This document shows positions 12,301 to 24,273 of a stretch of 64,000 bases of DNA, piece after piece. This DNA comes from Saccopteryx bilineata. Lineage: Eukaryota; Chordata; Mammalia; Chiroptera; Emballonuridae. Within the stretch, counting starts at the first letter, position 1. The number at the start of each line of letters is the position of its first letter. The notes under the pieces are model-generated. The model made no database searches and had not been told where the DNA came from. It saw nothing but the letters and a program-made list of their open reading frames with translations. The position numbers and the translations under genes are program-made. Where the stretch lies: NCBI RefSeq assembly GCF_036850765.1, contig NC_089493.1, forward strand, positions 131,012,239 to 131,076,238, in the 5' to 3' direction.

Positions 12301-12612
12301 TAGTACTGATTAAAAAAGCATTCAAACTAAGAGACATTGATAAGAGTGTGGTGGTTACGGGGGGGAGGGGGGAATGGGAGAGGGATAGGGGGTGGGAGGG
12401 GCACAAAGAAAACAAGATAGAAGGTGACAGAGGACAATCTGACTTTGGGTGGTGGGTATGCAACATAATTGAACGACAAGATAACCTGGACTTGTTATCT
12501 TTGAATATATGTATCCTGATTTATTGATGTCACCCCATTAAAAAAATAAAATTATAAAAAACAAAAAAAAAAATTTAAAAAAACTCAAAAAAAAAAAAAA
12601 AAAAAAAAAAAG
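12301..12612 (+). mobile_element. L1 3' end, truncated
   Basis: It holds a G-rich polypurine tract (12,357-12,402), ACTTGTTATCTTTGAATATA, and the end TGATGTCACCCCATTAAA before a long A tail. The target duplication AAAAAAGCATTCAAA flanks it. It is 5' truncated, with no ORF. Confidence 0.85.
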
Positions 12613-12675
12613 CATTCAAAAACTAAAACTGGTTCCAATGGACATTGATGTTATATACATAGGTTGGAAATGAAC

Positions 12676-12835
12676 AGCCCTGACCAGACAGGTCAGTTGG
12701 TTAAGAGTGCCGTCCCTATATATACAAAGGTTGTGGGTTCAATCCCTGGTGAGGGCATATACAGGAACAGATCAATGCTGATGTTTCTGTCCTGTCTCTC
12801 TCCCACTTACTCTAAATAGGGAAGTAAGGAAGGAA
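12676..12835 (+). mobile_element. S4 SINE
   Basis: The head AGCCCTGACCAGACAGGTCA leads into a tail that has grown into the adjacent GAAA microsatellite. Confidence 0.8.
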
Positions 12836-12922
12836 ATAAGAAATGGAGGGGAGGGGAGGAGAGGAAGAGAGAGAAAGAGAGAGAGAGAAAGAGAGAGAGA
12901 GAAAGGAAAGAGAGAGAGAGAG

Positions 12923-12961
<39 letters not shown>

Positions 12962-13000
12962 GAAAGAAAGAAAGAAGGAAAGAAAGAAAGAAAGAAAAAA
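12836..13000 (+). repeat. Purine microsatellite (GAGA)n/(GAAA)n
   Basis: About 165 bases of GA and GAAA units grown from the preceding SINE tail. The long S/L/F reading frame on the minus strand is an artefact. Confidence 0.95.
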
Positions 13001-13151
13001 TAAATGAACAGGGAACCAGTATAATTCAAAAGGTATTATTAATTGTATTGATGTATACTTTCTGACTTAGAACAGTGTACAATAGTTTTGTGTAAGATAC
13101 ATTTGAGAAATCTGGGTGAAGGTTATATAGCAATTCTTTGTATTATTTTTG

Positions 13152-13407
13152 CAACTTTATTTTTGTGACAGAGACAGAGACATACAGATAGGGACATACA
13201 GACAAGAAGGGAGAGAGATGGGAAGCATCAATTCTTCATTGTAGCACCTTAGTTGTTCATTGACTGCCTTCTCTTATGTGCCTTGACTGGAGGCCTACAG
13301 TAGAGCAAGTGACCCCTTGCTCAAGCCAGCACCCTCAGGGTTTTGAACCTGAGTCCTCTGTGTCCCAGTCCAATGCTCTAGCCACTGCGCCACCACCTGG
13401 TCAGGTT
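13152..13407 (-). mobile_element. S2 SINE
   Basis: Minus-strand copy ending in the head CACTGCGCCACCACCTGGTC. Confidence 0.88.
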
Positions 13408-13540
13408 TTTGCAACTTTTTTGAAGCCTATAATTATTTCAAAATGAAAACTTTAAGAACATTTAAGTAGTAATCACAGAGGAAATATAAAACAAGGAAAT
13501 CATGTGTAACCCTATTCTCAAAGACATTTAGATTTAGTTT

Positions 13541-13882
13541 GTGCCCTGGGTGCCTGGCTCAGTGGTAGAGCAATGGCCGGGCATGTGGAAGTCCCAGGTT
13601 TAACCTGGTCGAGGCACACAGGAGAAGTGCCCATCTGCTTCTCCACTCCTTCCGCTCTTGCTTCTCTCTCTTTCTCCCCCTCCTTCAGCCATGGCTCGAT
13701 TGGAACTAGTTGGCCTGGGGCGCTGAGGATGGCTCCTCGGTCTCTGCCTAAGGCTCTAAGAAAACCACAGATGGGCAGAGCATCACCCCTTAGTGGGCTT
13801 GCTTGGTGGATCCCAGTTGGGGCACATGTTGGAGCAGTCTGTCTCTCTGCCTCCACTCCTCTCACTGAATTAAAAAAAAAAA
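13541..13882 (+). mobile_element. S3 SINE
   Basis: The duplication AGATTTAGTTTGT flanks it, with an A tail at 13,870. Confidence 0.9.
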
Positions 13883-13986
13883 AGATTTAGTTTGTATGAG
13901 ATTTCTATAAATTAATTGAGAATGGTATAAAACAGACTAAGTGTAACAAAATATATGCTGGCTAAAGCTATAAAGAAGAGGACCGG

Positions 13987-14243
13987 AGCCTGACTGGTGG
14001 TGGAGCAGTGGCTAGAGCATTGAGCTGGGATGCTGAGGTTCTGGATTTGAAACCTTGAGGTTGCTGGCTTGAGCACCTGCTTGCCAGCTTGAGCAAGGGG
14101 TCACTGGCTTGGCAGAAGCCCCAGGTCAAGGCACATATGAAAAGCAATCAATGAACTAAAATGCTGTAACTGCGAGTTAATGCTTCTTATCTCTCTTCCT
14201 TGCTGTCTCTCCCTATCTCTCTTAAAAAAAAGAAACAAACACA
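13987..14243 (+). mobile_element. S2 SINE
   Basis: The head GCCTGACTGGTGGTGGAGCA, slightly 3' shortened. Confidence 0.85.
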
Positions 14244-14479
14244 AAAACAAAAGCAGGATCTGAGGAGGTTCTTAAGAGGCTAGATCAGGGGTCAGGAACC
14301 TTTTTGGCTGAGAGAGCCATGAACGCCACATATTTTAAAATGTAATTCTGTGAGATCCATACAATATGTTTAATACTAAATACAAGTAAATGCGTGCGTT
14401 TTATGTGTTGGTCTTACATAAAAGTTTAAAGTACAACAAGTCTCTAAATTCTTTTTAATAACGTTGTTATGCTGTTGCT

Positions 14480-16409
14480 AACCAATGATGAATAAATTAC
14501 TTCTTACCATTAATGTGACTTCTAGTGCTGCACGGTTTTGCTGATGGCTTGGTAGTCTGGTTGATATGTGGTGAGGTTAAGTTTCATGCAGATGTTGAGA
14601 CTTCCATCTGTTAAACGTGATCGTAGGTTGGTCTTAATGTTCTATGGATGTGACAAAGATTGCTCACATGCATACATAGAGCCAAACATTGTCAGTGCAG
14701 CTGCAGTGTGTGGTGTGTGACGGGAAGCACATTCCAAGTTTTGACAATCAGCTGGTCCGCGGGTTGAAGTTTTTTCATTTCTCCCCACTTGTGTTTGCTT
14801 GCTGTCCGGCAAGTCTTTCAAATTCTTCATTCAGTGACTTGAACTTATTTACCCACATGTCGGAGGCCTTCAGGTCAGCAGCTTGTAGCTCAAATCTCTG
14901 ACGGAGACACCAGGGATGTAACTCGGGTCGGCGCTGTACACTGCACACTCTTGTGGATGGGTCATTAACTTAGAAAGACGAGTGCGCTCATGAAATTCTC
15001 AAAAGTGTGCTTTGAATGAATGCAGGAGATTAGATGTGAAACCTGCTAGCTGCTGGAGATCAAGATGTTGAGCAGGGTCACTTGCTGTGCATGTATCTTT
15101 AAACTCTCAGTTTTTCAAAGTGTAGTAAATGACCTGTTTCAATGTCCACGATGAAGAGTTCCAGCTTGTTTTCAAATGCAAACACTGCTTGTTGAAGGGA
15201 TAAGACTGTATTTCCAACGCCTTGCATTTTCACATTGAGCTGGTTCAGATGTTCAGTCATGTCCACGAGATAGTAGAACTTCAGGAGCCACTACTCAGGT
15301 GTTAGCTAACTCAGGATGCTCGACGTTTTTCATTTCAAGAAAAGTCTGGATTTCTCTCTGCCATAAAACAGCCGAGTACCGTCCCTCTTGACAACCAACG
15401 CACACTGCTGTGCAGAAGCAGACCAGGATAATTATTCCAAATTTCATCCAGCAGTGTTTTAAACTGGCGATCATTTAAAGCTCGGGCAACAATCAAGTTG
15501 ACCACCCAAATGACCAGTGACATCACCTCACCAAGCTGCTCGCCACACATCTGAGCACAAAACGCCTCCTGATGTAGGATGCAATGAAAACTTAGGATGG
15601 GTCTCTTTTCATGTTCATGAAGAAGCGCTACGAATCCTCTGTTTTTCCTCACCATGCACGGTGCAACATCAGTACACACCGAAATAAGTTTATCCATCGG
15701 TAGATATTTTCTTTAGCAAACTCAGTGAGAGACTTGTATAAATCCTCCCCTCTTGTTATCTCTTTCATAGGCAAAACAGCAAGACTTTACTCACATAGTG
15801 TGTCACCAACAGCATACCTTGCAATCACACCGAACTGGGATAAATGGCTTACGTCTGTTGACACTTCCAAAGCAAGAGAAAAGAATGGTGCTGCATTTAT
15901 GTCCTTCACTTGTGTTGCCTCAATTTGATTTGCCATCATGATAGTTCGATCGTGAACAGTTCTTGCCGACAGAGGCATGTCTTGTATTCATTTGATTATC
16001 TTGTCTTTATCCGAAAAGTCATCAAAAAGTTCACTGGCAACATCAAGCATGAATGTTTTGGCATACTCCCCATCTGTAAATGGCTTTTCATTTCTCACAA
16101 TTCCTAAACCACCAGCAAAGCTAGCCCAATTCCAGTCACCTTGTTGGGTCCAAACACGGAATTGCTGCTGACTAGCTTGCACTCTGCACAGTAGCTCTTG
16201 ACATGCTTTCTTCCTGCTGTCCCCTGCTGGATATTTCAAAGCAAATGTAGTATGGCATGTGTGGAAGTGCTGCTTTATATTTGTTTCACTGATGCAATTT
16301 TATCATTGCATATTAGACACCCTGCAGAACCTGCTCTCTCCACAAAGGTGAATTCCTCTGTCCACTCCTGCTGAAAAGTACAATACTCATCTTTTTTTCT
16401 TCTAGTCAT
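14480..16409 (-). pseudogene. hAT transposase pseudogene (GTF2IRD2-like/Charlie8-like type)
   Basis: Reading leftward, ATG at 16,409 opens MTRRKKDEYCTF and WTEEFTFVERAGSAGCLICN (a BED-like zinc-finger start). Frames at 15978-15787 (ALEVSTDVSHLSQFGVIARY) and 15697-15335 (ISVCTDVAPCMVRKNRGF, FHCILHQEAFCAQMCGE, LDEIWNNYPGLLLHSSVRWLSRG) follow. The C-terminal dimerisation motif TMFGSMYACEQSLSH lies near 14,690. Several stops and frame shifts break it, so it cannot make transposase. The type is recalled: domesticated relatives include GTF2IRD2. A catalytic-core aspartate-rich motif is present as CTDVAPCM, usually CTDGAPCM. Confidence 0.82.
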
Positions 16410-16433
16410 CTTCTTCATCAAAAGGGTTTCTGG

Positions 16434-16751
16434 CCTGACCAGGTGGTGGCGCAGTGGATAAAGCGTTGGACTGGGATGCAGAGCACCCAGGTTCGAGACC
16501 CCGAAGTTGCCAGATTGAGCACGGGCTCATCTGGTTTGAGCAAAAAGCCCACCAGCTTGAACCCAAGGTTGCTGGCTCCAGCAAGGGGTTACTCAGTCTG
16601 CTCAAGGCCCGCGGTCAAGGCATATATGAGAAATCAAAGAACAACTAAGGTGTTGCAACGCACAATGAAAAACTAATGATTGATGCTTCTCATCTCTCTC
16701 TGTTCTGTCTGTCCCTGTCTATTCCTCTCTCTCTCTGGAAAAAAAAAAAGG
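16434..16751 (+). mobile_element. S2 SINE inside the hAT element
   Basis: The duplication AAAAGGGTTTCT flanks it, dating it after the hAT insertion. Confidence 0.92.
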
Positions 16752-17513
16752 GTTTCTGCAATTAACTAGCTGACTACTTGATTAAAAAGAGGGAAGTTTA
16801 CTTCCTGACCTCACAACGATCAGTGTATGTTACACATTATCCAATAAAATTTGGTGTTGTCCCGGAGGACAGCTGTGATTGGCTCCAGCCACCCGCAACC
16901 ATGAACATGAGCGGTAGGAAATGAATGGATTGTAAATACTTGAGAATGTTTTATATTTTTAACATTTTTTTTTATTAAAGATTTGTCTGCGAGCCAGATG
17001 CAACAATCAAAAGAGCCACATCTGGCTCACTAGCCATAGTTTCCCGACCCCTGGGCTAGGTAGATGTATCTATCACTCACCTCATACTGCCTTTATCGTA
17101 TTAGCTATATATGATATCTGCCCATACAAAGACCTGGGGCATACACTCCTCTAATCACCTTTGTATTCTCCACTGTGCTCAGCATACTGCTGTGTCTGTA
17201 GTAGAAACCAAACCCTTCATGCATGGCATGCACTCTCTAATATTTATTGAGCACATACGATGTGCCAAACATTGTACCCAAGCTGTCACTATAGCAGTAA
17301 ACAAAACAAAAAACTTCCTCCATCAGGAGTTTACGTTCTAGTGAGAGAAAGGATAAGATAATCAAGTATTATCAGTGACAACTGTTAAGTTAAAGCAGAG
17401 GTTTTAAAAATGTTATGTAAGAGTGACCAAAGAATACCTTACTGATAAGTTAACTCTGAGTAAAGACAATGAGGAGCTAGCCACGTGGGAATCAGTGATG
17501 AAGCATTATAGAG

Positions 17514-17847
17514 CAGGGGTCCCCAAACTACGGCCCGCGGGCCACATGCGGCCCCCTGAGGCCATTTATCCGGCCCCCGCTGCACTTCTGGAAGGGGCAC
17601 CTCTTTCACTGGTGGTCAGTGAAAAGAGCCTACTTCCCATGGAAATACTGATCAGTTTGTTGATTTAAATTTACTTGTTCTTTATTTTAAATATTGTATT
17701 TGTTCCCGTTTTGGTTTTTTACTTTAAAATAAGATAAGTGCAGTGTGCATAGGGATTTGTTCATAGTTGTTTTTTTTTATAGTCCGGCCCTCCAACGGTC
17801 TGAGGGACATGAACTGGCCCCCTGTGTAAAAAGTTTGGGGACGCCTG
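17514..17847 (+). mobile_element. hAT MITE, family B
   Basis: 334 bases with inverted ends CAGGGGTCCCCAAACT. A perfect 8-bp duplication, TTATAGAG, occupies 17506-17513 and 17848-17855. A second copy is at 41837. Confidence 0.93.
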
Positions 17848-18129
17848 TTATAGAGGGTCCAGCAAGTGCAATGACCCTGATGTGTACACATGCTAGACAC
17901 TTTCCAAGAACAACAAAAAGACAGGGTACTTACAATGAATGGAAGACAGACTAATAGAATATGAACTCAGAGAATTAATGGGGTTCAGGGTAGAAGGTAG
18001 GAAGCATATCATGTTTGTTCTCATTAAGTCATATTAAGGACTCTAATTTAATAGTCAGAATGAAATGGAAAGCCACTAGAGAATTTAAAGCAGGGAAATA
18101 ACATGGTCTTATAAAAAACATAGGTTTTA

Positions 18130-18473
18130 GCCTGACCAGGCGGCGGCGCAGTGGATAGAGCGTCGAACTGGGATGCAGAGGACCCAGGTTCGAGACCCCG
18201 AGGTCATCAGCTTGAGCATGGGCTCATCTGGTTCGAGTGAGGCTCACCAGCTTGCACCCAAGGTCACTGGCTTGAGTAAGGGGTTACTGGGTCTGCTGTA
18301 GCCCCACAGTCAAGGCATGTATGAGAAAGCAATTAATGAACAACTAAGGTGTCACAATGAAAAACTGATGATTGATGCTTCTCATCTCTCTCCGTTCCTG
18401 TCTGTCTGTCCCTGTCTATCCCTCTCTCTGACTCGCTCTCTGTCTCTGTAAAAAATAAAAAATAAAAAAATAA
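18130..18473 (+). mobile_element. S2 SINE, young
   Basis: Full length, with the duplication AAAAACATAGGTTTTA on both sides. Confidence 0.92.
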
Positions 18474-18678
18474 AAAACATAGGTTTTATAAGAAACACAT
18501 GGATTACAGTGTTAATAGACTGAAGAAAATATGTATTAAATGTAAACTGTGATTGAAAAATAAAAGAAGTACACCAAAGAGTGGCAAAGGAGAGAGAACA
18601 GTTAAGGTGATACTGATATAATCCAACCTAGAGATATTTGTGGTACCCATTGCTGTCGCTGGGGTTAGAAGAAATTAA

Positions 18679-19040
18679 TTTTTTTAATTTTTATTTATTT
18701 ATTTATTTTTTACAGAGACAGAGAGTGAGTCAGAGAGAGGGATAGACAGGGACAGACAGACAGGAACAGAGAGAGACGAGAAGCATCAATCATTAGTTTT
18801 TCATTGCGCGTTGCAACACCTTAGTTGTTCATTGATTGCTTTCTCATATGTGCCTTGACCGCGGGCCTTCAGCAGACCGAGTAACCCCTTGCTGGAGCCA
18901 ACGACCTTGGGTTCAAGCTGGTGGGCTTTTCCTCAAACCAGATGAGCCCGCGCTCAAGCTGGCGACCACAGGGTCTCGAACCCGGGGTCCTCTGCATCCC
19001 AATCCGACGCTCTATCCACTGCGCCACCGCCTGGTCAGGC
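18679..19040 (-). mobile_element. S2 SINE, full length
   Basis: A 20-base duplication (GCTGGGGTTAGAAGAAATTA) flanks the copy. Confidence 0.93.
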
Positions 19041-19124
19041 TGGGGTTAGAAGAAATTAAATGACCAAATTCTGGATACAGAGCAAACAGGATTTGACAAC
19101 TGACCTTATATAAAAAAGACAGAG

Positions 19125-19305
19125 CCTGGCCTATAGTGGCAAAGTGGATAAAGCGCCGACCTGGAATACTGAGGTTGCTAGTTTGAAACCCTGGGCTTCC
19201 CGGTCAAGGCACAGATAAGAAGCAACTATGAGTTGATACTTTCCACTCCTCCCATCCTTTCCTCTCTCCTCTCTCTAAAGTCAATAAATAAAATCTTTAA
19301 AAACA
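19125..19305 (+). mobile_element. S1 SINE
   Basis: The head GCCTGGCCTATAGTGGCAAA is moderately diverged. Confidence 0.82.
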
Positions 19306-19515
19306 AAACAAGAAAAGGTACAGAAAGAAGTCTAAGATATCTAGTAGATATCCAAAAGGAAATATGAAGAAGTGGGTATGTTAGTCTATAGAGAGGACCC
19401 TAGTCAGGGATAGAAATTTGAGTTATCAACTTTGTTTGGATTTTAGAAAGCGCACACAGAAGCTCTCCAAAATCAAGCATATTCACATTTCTGCACCAAG
19501 TGGGACAGTCTAGAT

Positions 19516-20726
19516 CTGTGATGGCAAACCTATGGCACACGTGTCAGCACTGACATGCGTAGCCATTTTTGATGACACATGGCCGCATGCAGCGCATACC
19601 AGAGAAGTATGGGGTCTCATGCCGAGAAGGACGTTTCATCCTAGGCTCCTGCACGGCCAGGTATAATAGCCAAGGATAAAACGTTTGCTGTAGTATAGAC
19701 ACTCTGTGCCAGAGGCTTGAGGCCAAAACAACAGAACTCTGGCACAGAGTGTCTAGTTCTGGGATTTCCGGTTAGGCCGTTGGGGGATCTTTGACCTCAC
19801 TTCCGGCCGGCGGAGTAGGGGGCAGCGGAATGTAGCGGAATGCCAGGGGACACATCTCTGGGGGCCCTGTGATCACCATTACCAGCAACCACATAACCAT
19901 AGCAACCATCATTCAATCTACTGTTCTGGGGTGTCGTGGACTTCTAATTGACCATCATTACTGAGATAAGTGAGGGGGAGGCTGGGAGAGGCGAGGGTGC
20001 CGTTTCTCGCCATTAGAAATAGCGGCAGCTATCTAATTTACATTGGATGCAACTTGCAGAATTTCAGACAGCATCTGGGCTCAGGTGTTTGTCGACTTGA
20101 GGTCAAAGCTTGAGAATCTGGAAAGGTGCTGCTTAGAGAATCTAGAGGAGTGCCACTACGAACAGGAAATTTGGAGTGCCTGGAACCGATTACCAGACAC
20201 TTTTAGCACCCTGAAAAATATAGCAATGGTTTTACTCACAATTTTTCCCTCTACATACTTTTGTGAGACCTTATTCTCAGCATTACATAATATCAAAATC
20301 AACAAAAGAAACAGATTGACAGATGAAGTTAGTAACACTTGCTTGGGCTTGAAGTGTACAAAATACCAACCTTCAATTGAAGATTTAGCCAATGAAATTC
20401 AGCAACAAAACAGTCACTGATAGGCAGATTAAAGAATTCCCCCTCACTTATCTTAGTTCACGGCACCCCACACAAGTTAAATAATATCAAGACCAACAAA
20501 AGAAACCGACTGACAGATGAACAAAGAAGTCACTAAGCAGGTAAGTTAAATAATTAGTTTTTGGTTTATTAAATACAGTTCTATATTACAATTACACATT
20601 TTTGTTACTTAAACTATAAATATTGCAAAATTATGGGGGTTTTTCTTGAAGTGACACACCACCCGAGTTATGCTCGGTTTTTTGGCAAATTTTGACACAC
20701 CAAGCTCAAAAGATTGCTCATCACTG
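19516..20726 (+). mobile_element. hAT element, family E, 1.2 kb
   Basis: The ends CTGTGATGGCAAACC and CTCATCACTG are imperfect inverted repeats. The flanking GTCTAGAT/GCCTAGAT is a 7/8 target duplication. It keeps a transposase C-terminal exon-like frame. Confidence 0.85.
20043..20420 (+). pseudogene. hAT transposase C-terminal fragment, still open
   Basis: 125 residues. AMVLLTIFPSTYFCETLFSAL, IKINKRNRLTDEVSNTCLGLKCTKYQPSI and DLANEIQQQNSH are the hAT dimerisation domain. The RNase H-like catalytic half and zinc finger are gone, so this is a remnant. The frame is intact to the natural stop, but nothing shows it is expressed. Confidence 0.75.
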
Positions 20727-21425
20727 GCCTAGATTCAGTTGTGCCCCTAAGTTGGTTGTAGAAACTTACCAACCCATCAACAATAAAAAAGTCATGCATT
20801 TCAGAGCTGCAGATAAGGGACCATGGACCTGTACAGACTTCAACAGCCTGCAAGTCAGCAAGCCTAGCTCTGGAGGATACTAGCAGGTCTAGGGAAGCAT
20901 CACTGCCATTATGCCCATAAATACAAATGACATGCAGGCACATAAGCCAGAAAGGGGTGAAGTACAAAAGTAAAAAAAGACCGGGGCAAAAAAGAGATAT
21001 ATCAATTAGAAATTGCTACCAATAAATGCTTAACTTTGAAGCCAACTGTACTGAACAGAAGCAGTTTCTAGGCAACAAACTTTAAAGTGCCATTCAAGTT
21101 CGGTTTGTAAACTAGTTATTTATCATCTGCTGGTCCCAGCACTGTCCTAACCACTGAGGCTATCAGGAAAGTTAAGTCCCAATCTAGACAGACTGTGCAC
21201 CTCTGGTACACTGCTCCCTGAGGGTCATCAGTATCAGGTGGCTGCCCTGAAAACTATCTGCATCTGACCGTAACTGACAACAAATCCCACTGGGCATGTC
21301 TTCTGGAGAAAGAAACCCAAAAAGAAAGTCACATAATTAAAGGAAGCCAAGATTTTGTGGTTCTTTTTTAATGTGTTGTTCAAAGACCATTAGGTAATTG
21401 TCTAAAAACAATTAGAATTCACTTT
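20727..21425. other. Unique sequence, no gene seen
   Basis: No repeat or exon recognised. Confidence 0.4.
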
Positions 21426-21597
21426 TTTTTTTTTTTACTGATTTTTAGAGAGAGGAGAGAAAGAGAAGTATCAGTTTGTTGTCCCATGTAGTTGTGCACT
21501 CATTGGTTGACTCTTGTATGTGCCCTGACCAAGGATTGAACCCTTAACTTAGGCATACTGACAAAATGCTACCCAAACTAGCTATCTGACCAGAGCT
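21426..21597 (-). mobile_element. S4 SINE
   Basis: Old copy (GTATGTGCCCTGACCAAGGA) starting at a T run. Confidence 0.8.
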
Positions 21598-21599
21598 AG

Positions 21600-22487
21600 A
21601 TGTCACACTTTAAAGGAAAAATGTCAGGAAAATATAACTGCTTGAAATATTTGGAAATAATGTAATTTAATAATGGCAAAACCCTAATTCACAGACTACC
21701 CAAGTATGCTGCTGGATGAATTTCATTAACTGACCTTAAACCTCAACAGAAATCAAATATGCAGAATCACTTAAACGGTAACAACAAAAAAATAGACTAA
21801 AAACTCCAAGATGTTACTGCTACTACTCATTTGTCAGCAGAAATGTGAACCACCATGTGAAGGAAAAGATTTAGGAAATAATAGTTGACCCTATTAATGA
21901 CACTGTAACAATAACATACATGCCAACGCTGTAAGTTCTCCATTGTGAGTCCTAACCTTCCAAAGCAGCAGCAGTTAAGTCTGCAAGCTGAAGAGAAGAA
22001 GATTCACAAAGTCTGCAAGAGAGACTACCATCCACTTGCCAATTTCAACATGATGCCATCCCTTCTAACATTTCAAAGTACTCTCTGGCATACTTTGAGT
22101 GAGATGTCTAAGGTCATTTAATCACTGGATTCAACTAGATCTATGATTTCAGATTCCATCCTCCCTTTTCTCATTCACTGTCCCCTCACCCTCCACTCAA
22201 CAGTGGACTGACTCTCCTTCCTCTGGATTCCTTACAGCTCTTTGTACCTGACTCCTATGGCACTCAACCTACACTGATGTATAGTAAAATTGTGTGTATA
22301 TTTGTCTATCCCTCTAACAATGTAAATTTCTATGAGACAAAGAGTCTGTCAGTGTAGAGCTATTTAAGAAGGTGGTCAATAAATGAGTGTTGACTTGGTT
22401 CACCTTTATAATCTGAGTCCCGATCTTTTCCTTCAAAGTTGCTTTCAAAAGCACACTGCCAATTCCTCAAAAAGTTAAACATAGAGC
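21600..22487. other. Unique sequence, no gene seen
   Basis: Nothing recognised apart from short AT-rich runs. Confidence 0.4.
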
Positions 22488-22721
22488 CTGACCTGTGGTG
22501 GCCCAGTGGATAAAGCGTCAACCTGGAAATGCTGAGGTCGCCGGTTTGAAACCCTGGGCTTGCCTGGTCAAGGCACATATGGGAGTTGATGCTTCCAGTC
22601 CTCCCCCTTCTCTCTCTCTGTCTCTCCTCTCCCTCTCTCCTCTCTCTCTCTCTCCCTCTCCTCTCTAAAAAATTGAATAAATAAAAATTAAAAAAAAAAC
22701 CTTAAAAAAAAAAAAAAAAGT
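22488..22721 (+). mobile_element. S1 SINE with long TC-rich middle
   Basis: The duplication AAAAAGTTAAACATAGA flanks it. The (TC)n part is expanded. Confidence 0.92.
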
Positions 22722-22849
22722 TAAACATAGAACTGCCATATGATCCAGCAACCCCACTCCTGGGTATATCCAAAAGAATTCAAAGCAGGTACTTGAAGAG
22801 ATATTTATACACCCATGTTCAAAGTAGCATTATTATAATAATTATTATT

Positions 22850-23138
22850 GTAAGGGAAAAGAGGGGAAATAGATGAGACTTCTGCATGTGCCCAGACTGG
22901 GACCCACCCAACAACCCCAGTCTGAGGCTGATGCTCAAATCAACTGAGCCATCCTCAGCACCCAGGGCCTGCCCTTGAACCAATTGAGCCACGGCTGGGA
23001 GAAGGGAAGAGTGAGAGGAGGGGGAGGGGAGGGGGAAAGAAGCAGATAGTTGCTTCACATCTGTGCCCTGACTGAGGATCAAATCTGGGGTGTCTGCACA
23101 CCAGACCAACGCTCTATGCACTGAACCAACTGGCCAGG
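22850..23138 (-). mobile_element. S3-like SINE, old
   Basis: Diverged minus copy ending AACCAACTGGCCAGGGA. Confidence 0.8.
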
Positions 23139-23382
23139 GACCAAAACTCAAATATCCGTCGATGTCTGAACAAAATGTGGTATATAAATACAACAGATTA
23201 TTCACCATCAGTGTAATTCTGACACATGGACAAACCTTAAAGACATTATTCCAAGTGAAATAAGCCAGACATAACTGACAAATATTGTAAGAGGTCACTT
23301 CTATGATGTAGCTAAAGTAGTCATCTTCAGAGATGTAAAGTAGAAAAGTGGTTGTCAGGAGCTGGTGGAAGAGTTGTGTATT

Positions 23383-23597
23383 TTTTTTTGTTGTTTTTTT
23401 TTAATTTATTTATTTATTCATTTTTAGAGAGGAGAGGGAGAGACAGAGAGAGAAGAGACAGAGAGATAGAAGGGGGTGAGGAGCTGTAAGCATCAACTCC
23501 CATATGTGCCTTGACCAGGCAAGCCCAGGGTTTCGAACCCACGAACTCAGCATTTCCAGGTCAACGCTTTATCCACTGCGCCACCACAGGCCAGGCT
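23383..23597 (-). mobile_element. S1 SINE
   Basis: The duplication GAGTTGTGTATT flanks it. Confidence 0.9.
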
Positions 23598-23617
23598 GAG
23601 TTGTGTATTGTTTAATG

Positions 23618-23876
23618 CAGTGGACCCCAACCTTTTTTGGGCCACGGACCGGTTTAATGTCAGAAAATATTTTCACAGCCTTTAGGGTGGGACGGATAAA
23701 TGTATCACGTGACCATCAAGAGAGTCTGAGGTGGATGTAACAAAGAGAATCTGGTCATTTTTTAAAAATAAAACATCGTTCAGTCTTAAATATAAATAAA
23801 ATGGAAATAATGTAAGTTATTTATTCTTTCTCTGCGGACTGGTACCGGTCCGCGGCCCGGGGGTTGGGGACCACTG
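23618..23876. mobile_element. hAT MITE, family C
   Basis: 259 bases with inverted ends CAGTGGACCCCAACC and GGTTGGGGACCACTG. A perfect 8-bp duplication, GTTTAATG, occupies 23610-23617 and 23877-23884. Confidence 0.93.
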
Positions 23877-24133
23877 GTTTAATGGGGACAGAATTTCAGT
23901 TTGGGAAGATGAAAAAATTCTAGAAGTGGATGGTGGTGATGATTGAACAATGTGAACATACTTAATGCTTCTAAAAATGGTTAGGATACTAAGCTTTAAG
24001 TTTCATATATATACAGATATATAGTTATGTATCTATATATTTTTTAATAACAATTAAAAAAAAACAATGTTTCTTCTGTTTACTATCCTTAGACTAGACG
24101 CAGCTGAAGTGTCGAGTTAAGAGCATGAACTCT

Positions 24134-24273
24134 GCCCTGGCTGGACAGCTCAGGTGAATGGAGTGCACCTGATGCACAAAGGTTGTAGGTTTGATCCCAG
24201 GTCGGGGCACATACATGAAGAGATGGGCGTTTCTCTCTCTCTAAAATCAATAAATAAATTAAAAGGAAAAAAA
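24134..24273 (+). mobile_element. S4 SINE
   Basis: The duplication AAGAGCATGAACTCT flanks a short copy. Confidence 0.88.

Larger units (their letters stand above)
14286..17053 (-). mobile_element. hAT element, family A, long transposase-bearing copy
   Basis: The ends match the family A MITEs at 2806 and 4979. The flanking 8-mers GGCTAGAT (14278-14285) and GGCTAGGT (17054-17061) are a 7/8 target duplication. Inside lies a broken transposase on the minus strand and an S2 SINE (16434-16751). This is the parental architecture from which the roughly 310-base MITEs were deleted. Confidence 0.88.
22722..24060 (+). mobile_element. Old L1M-type 3' region, split into pieces
   Basis: Pieces at 22722-22848, 23141-23385, about 23597-23617 and 23885-24060 read continuously (CCATATGATCCAGCAACCCC, CACTCCTGGGTATATCC, AAGTGAAATAAGCCAGACAT). 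They match the familiar L1 3' end. SINEs and a hAT MITE inserted later. Confidence 0.75.

Noticed and set aside
12772..13029. Ser/Leu/Phe-rich minus-strand frame that looks like a membrane protein
   Set aside because: It is the translated GAAA microsatellite.
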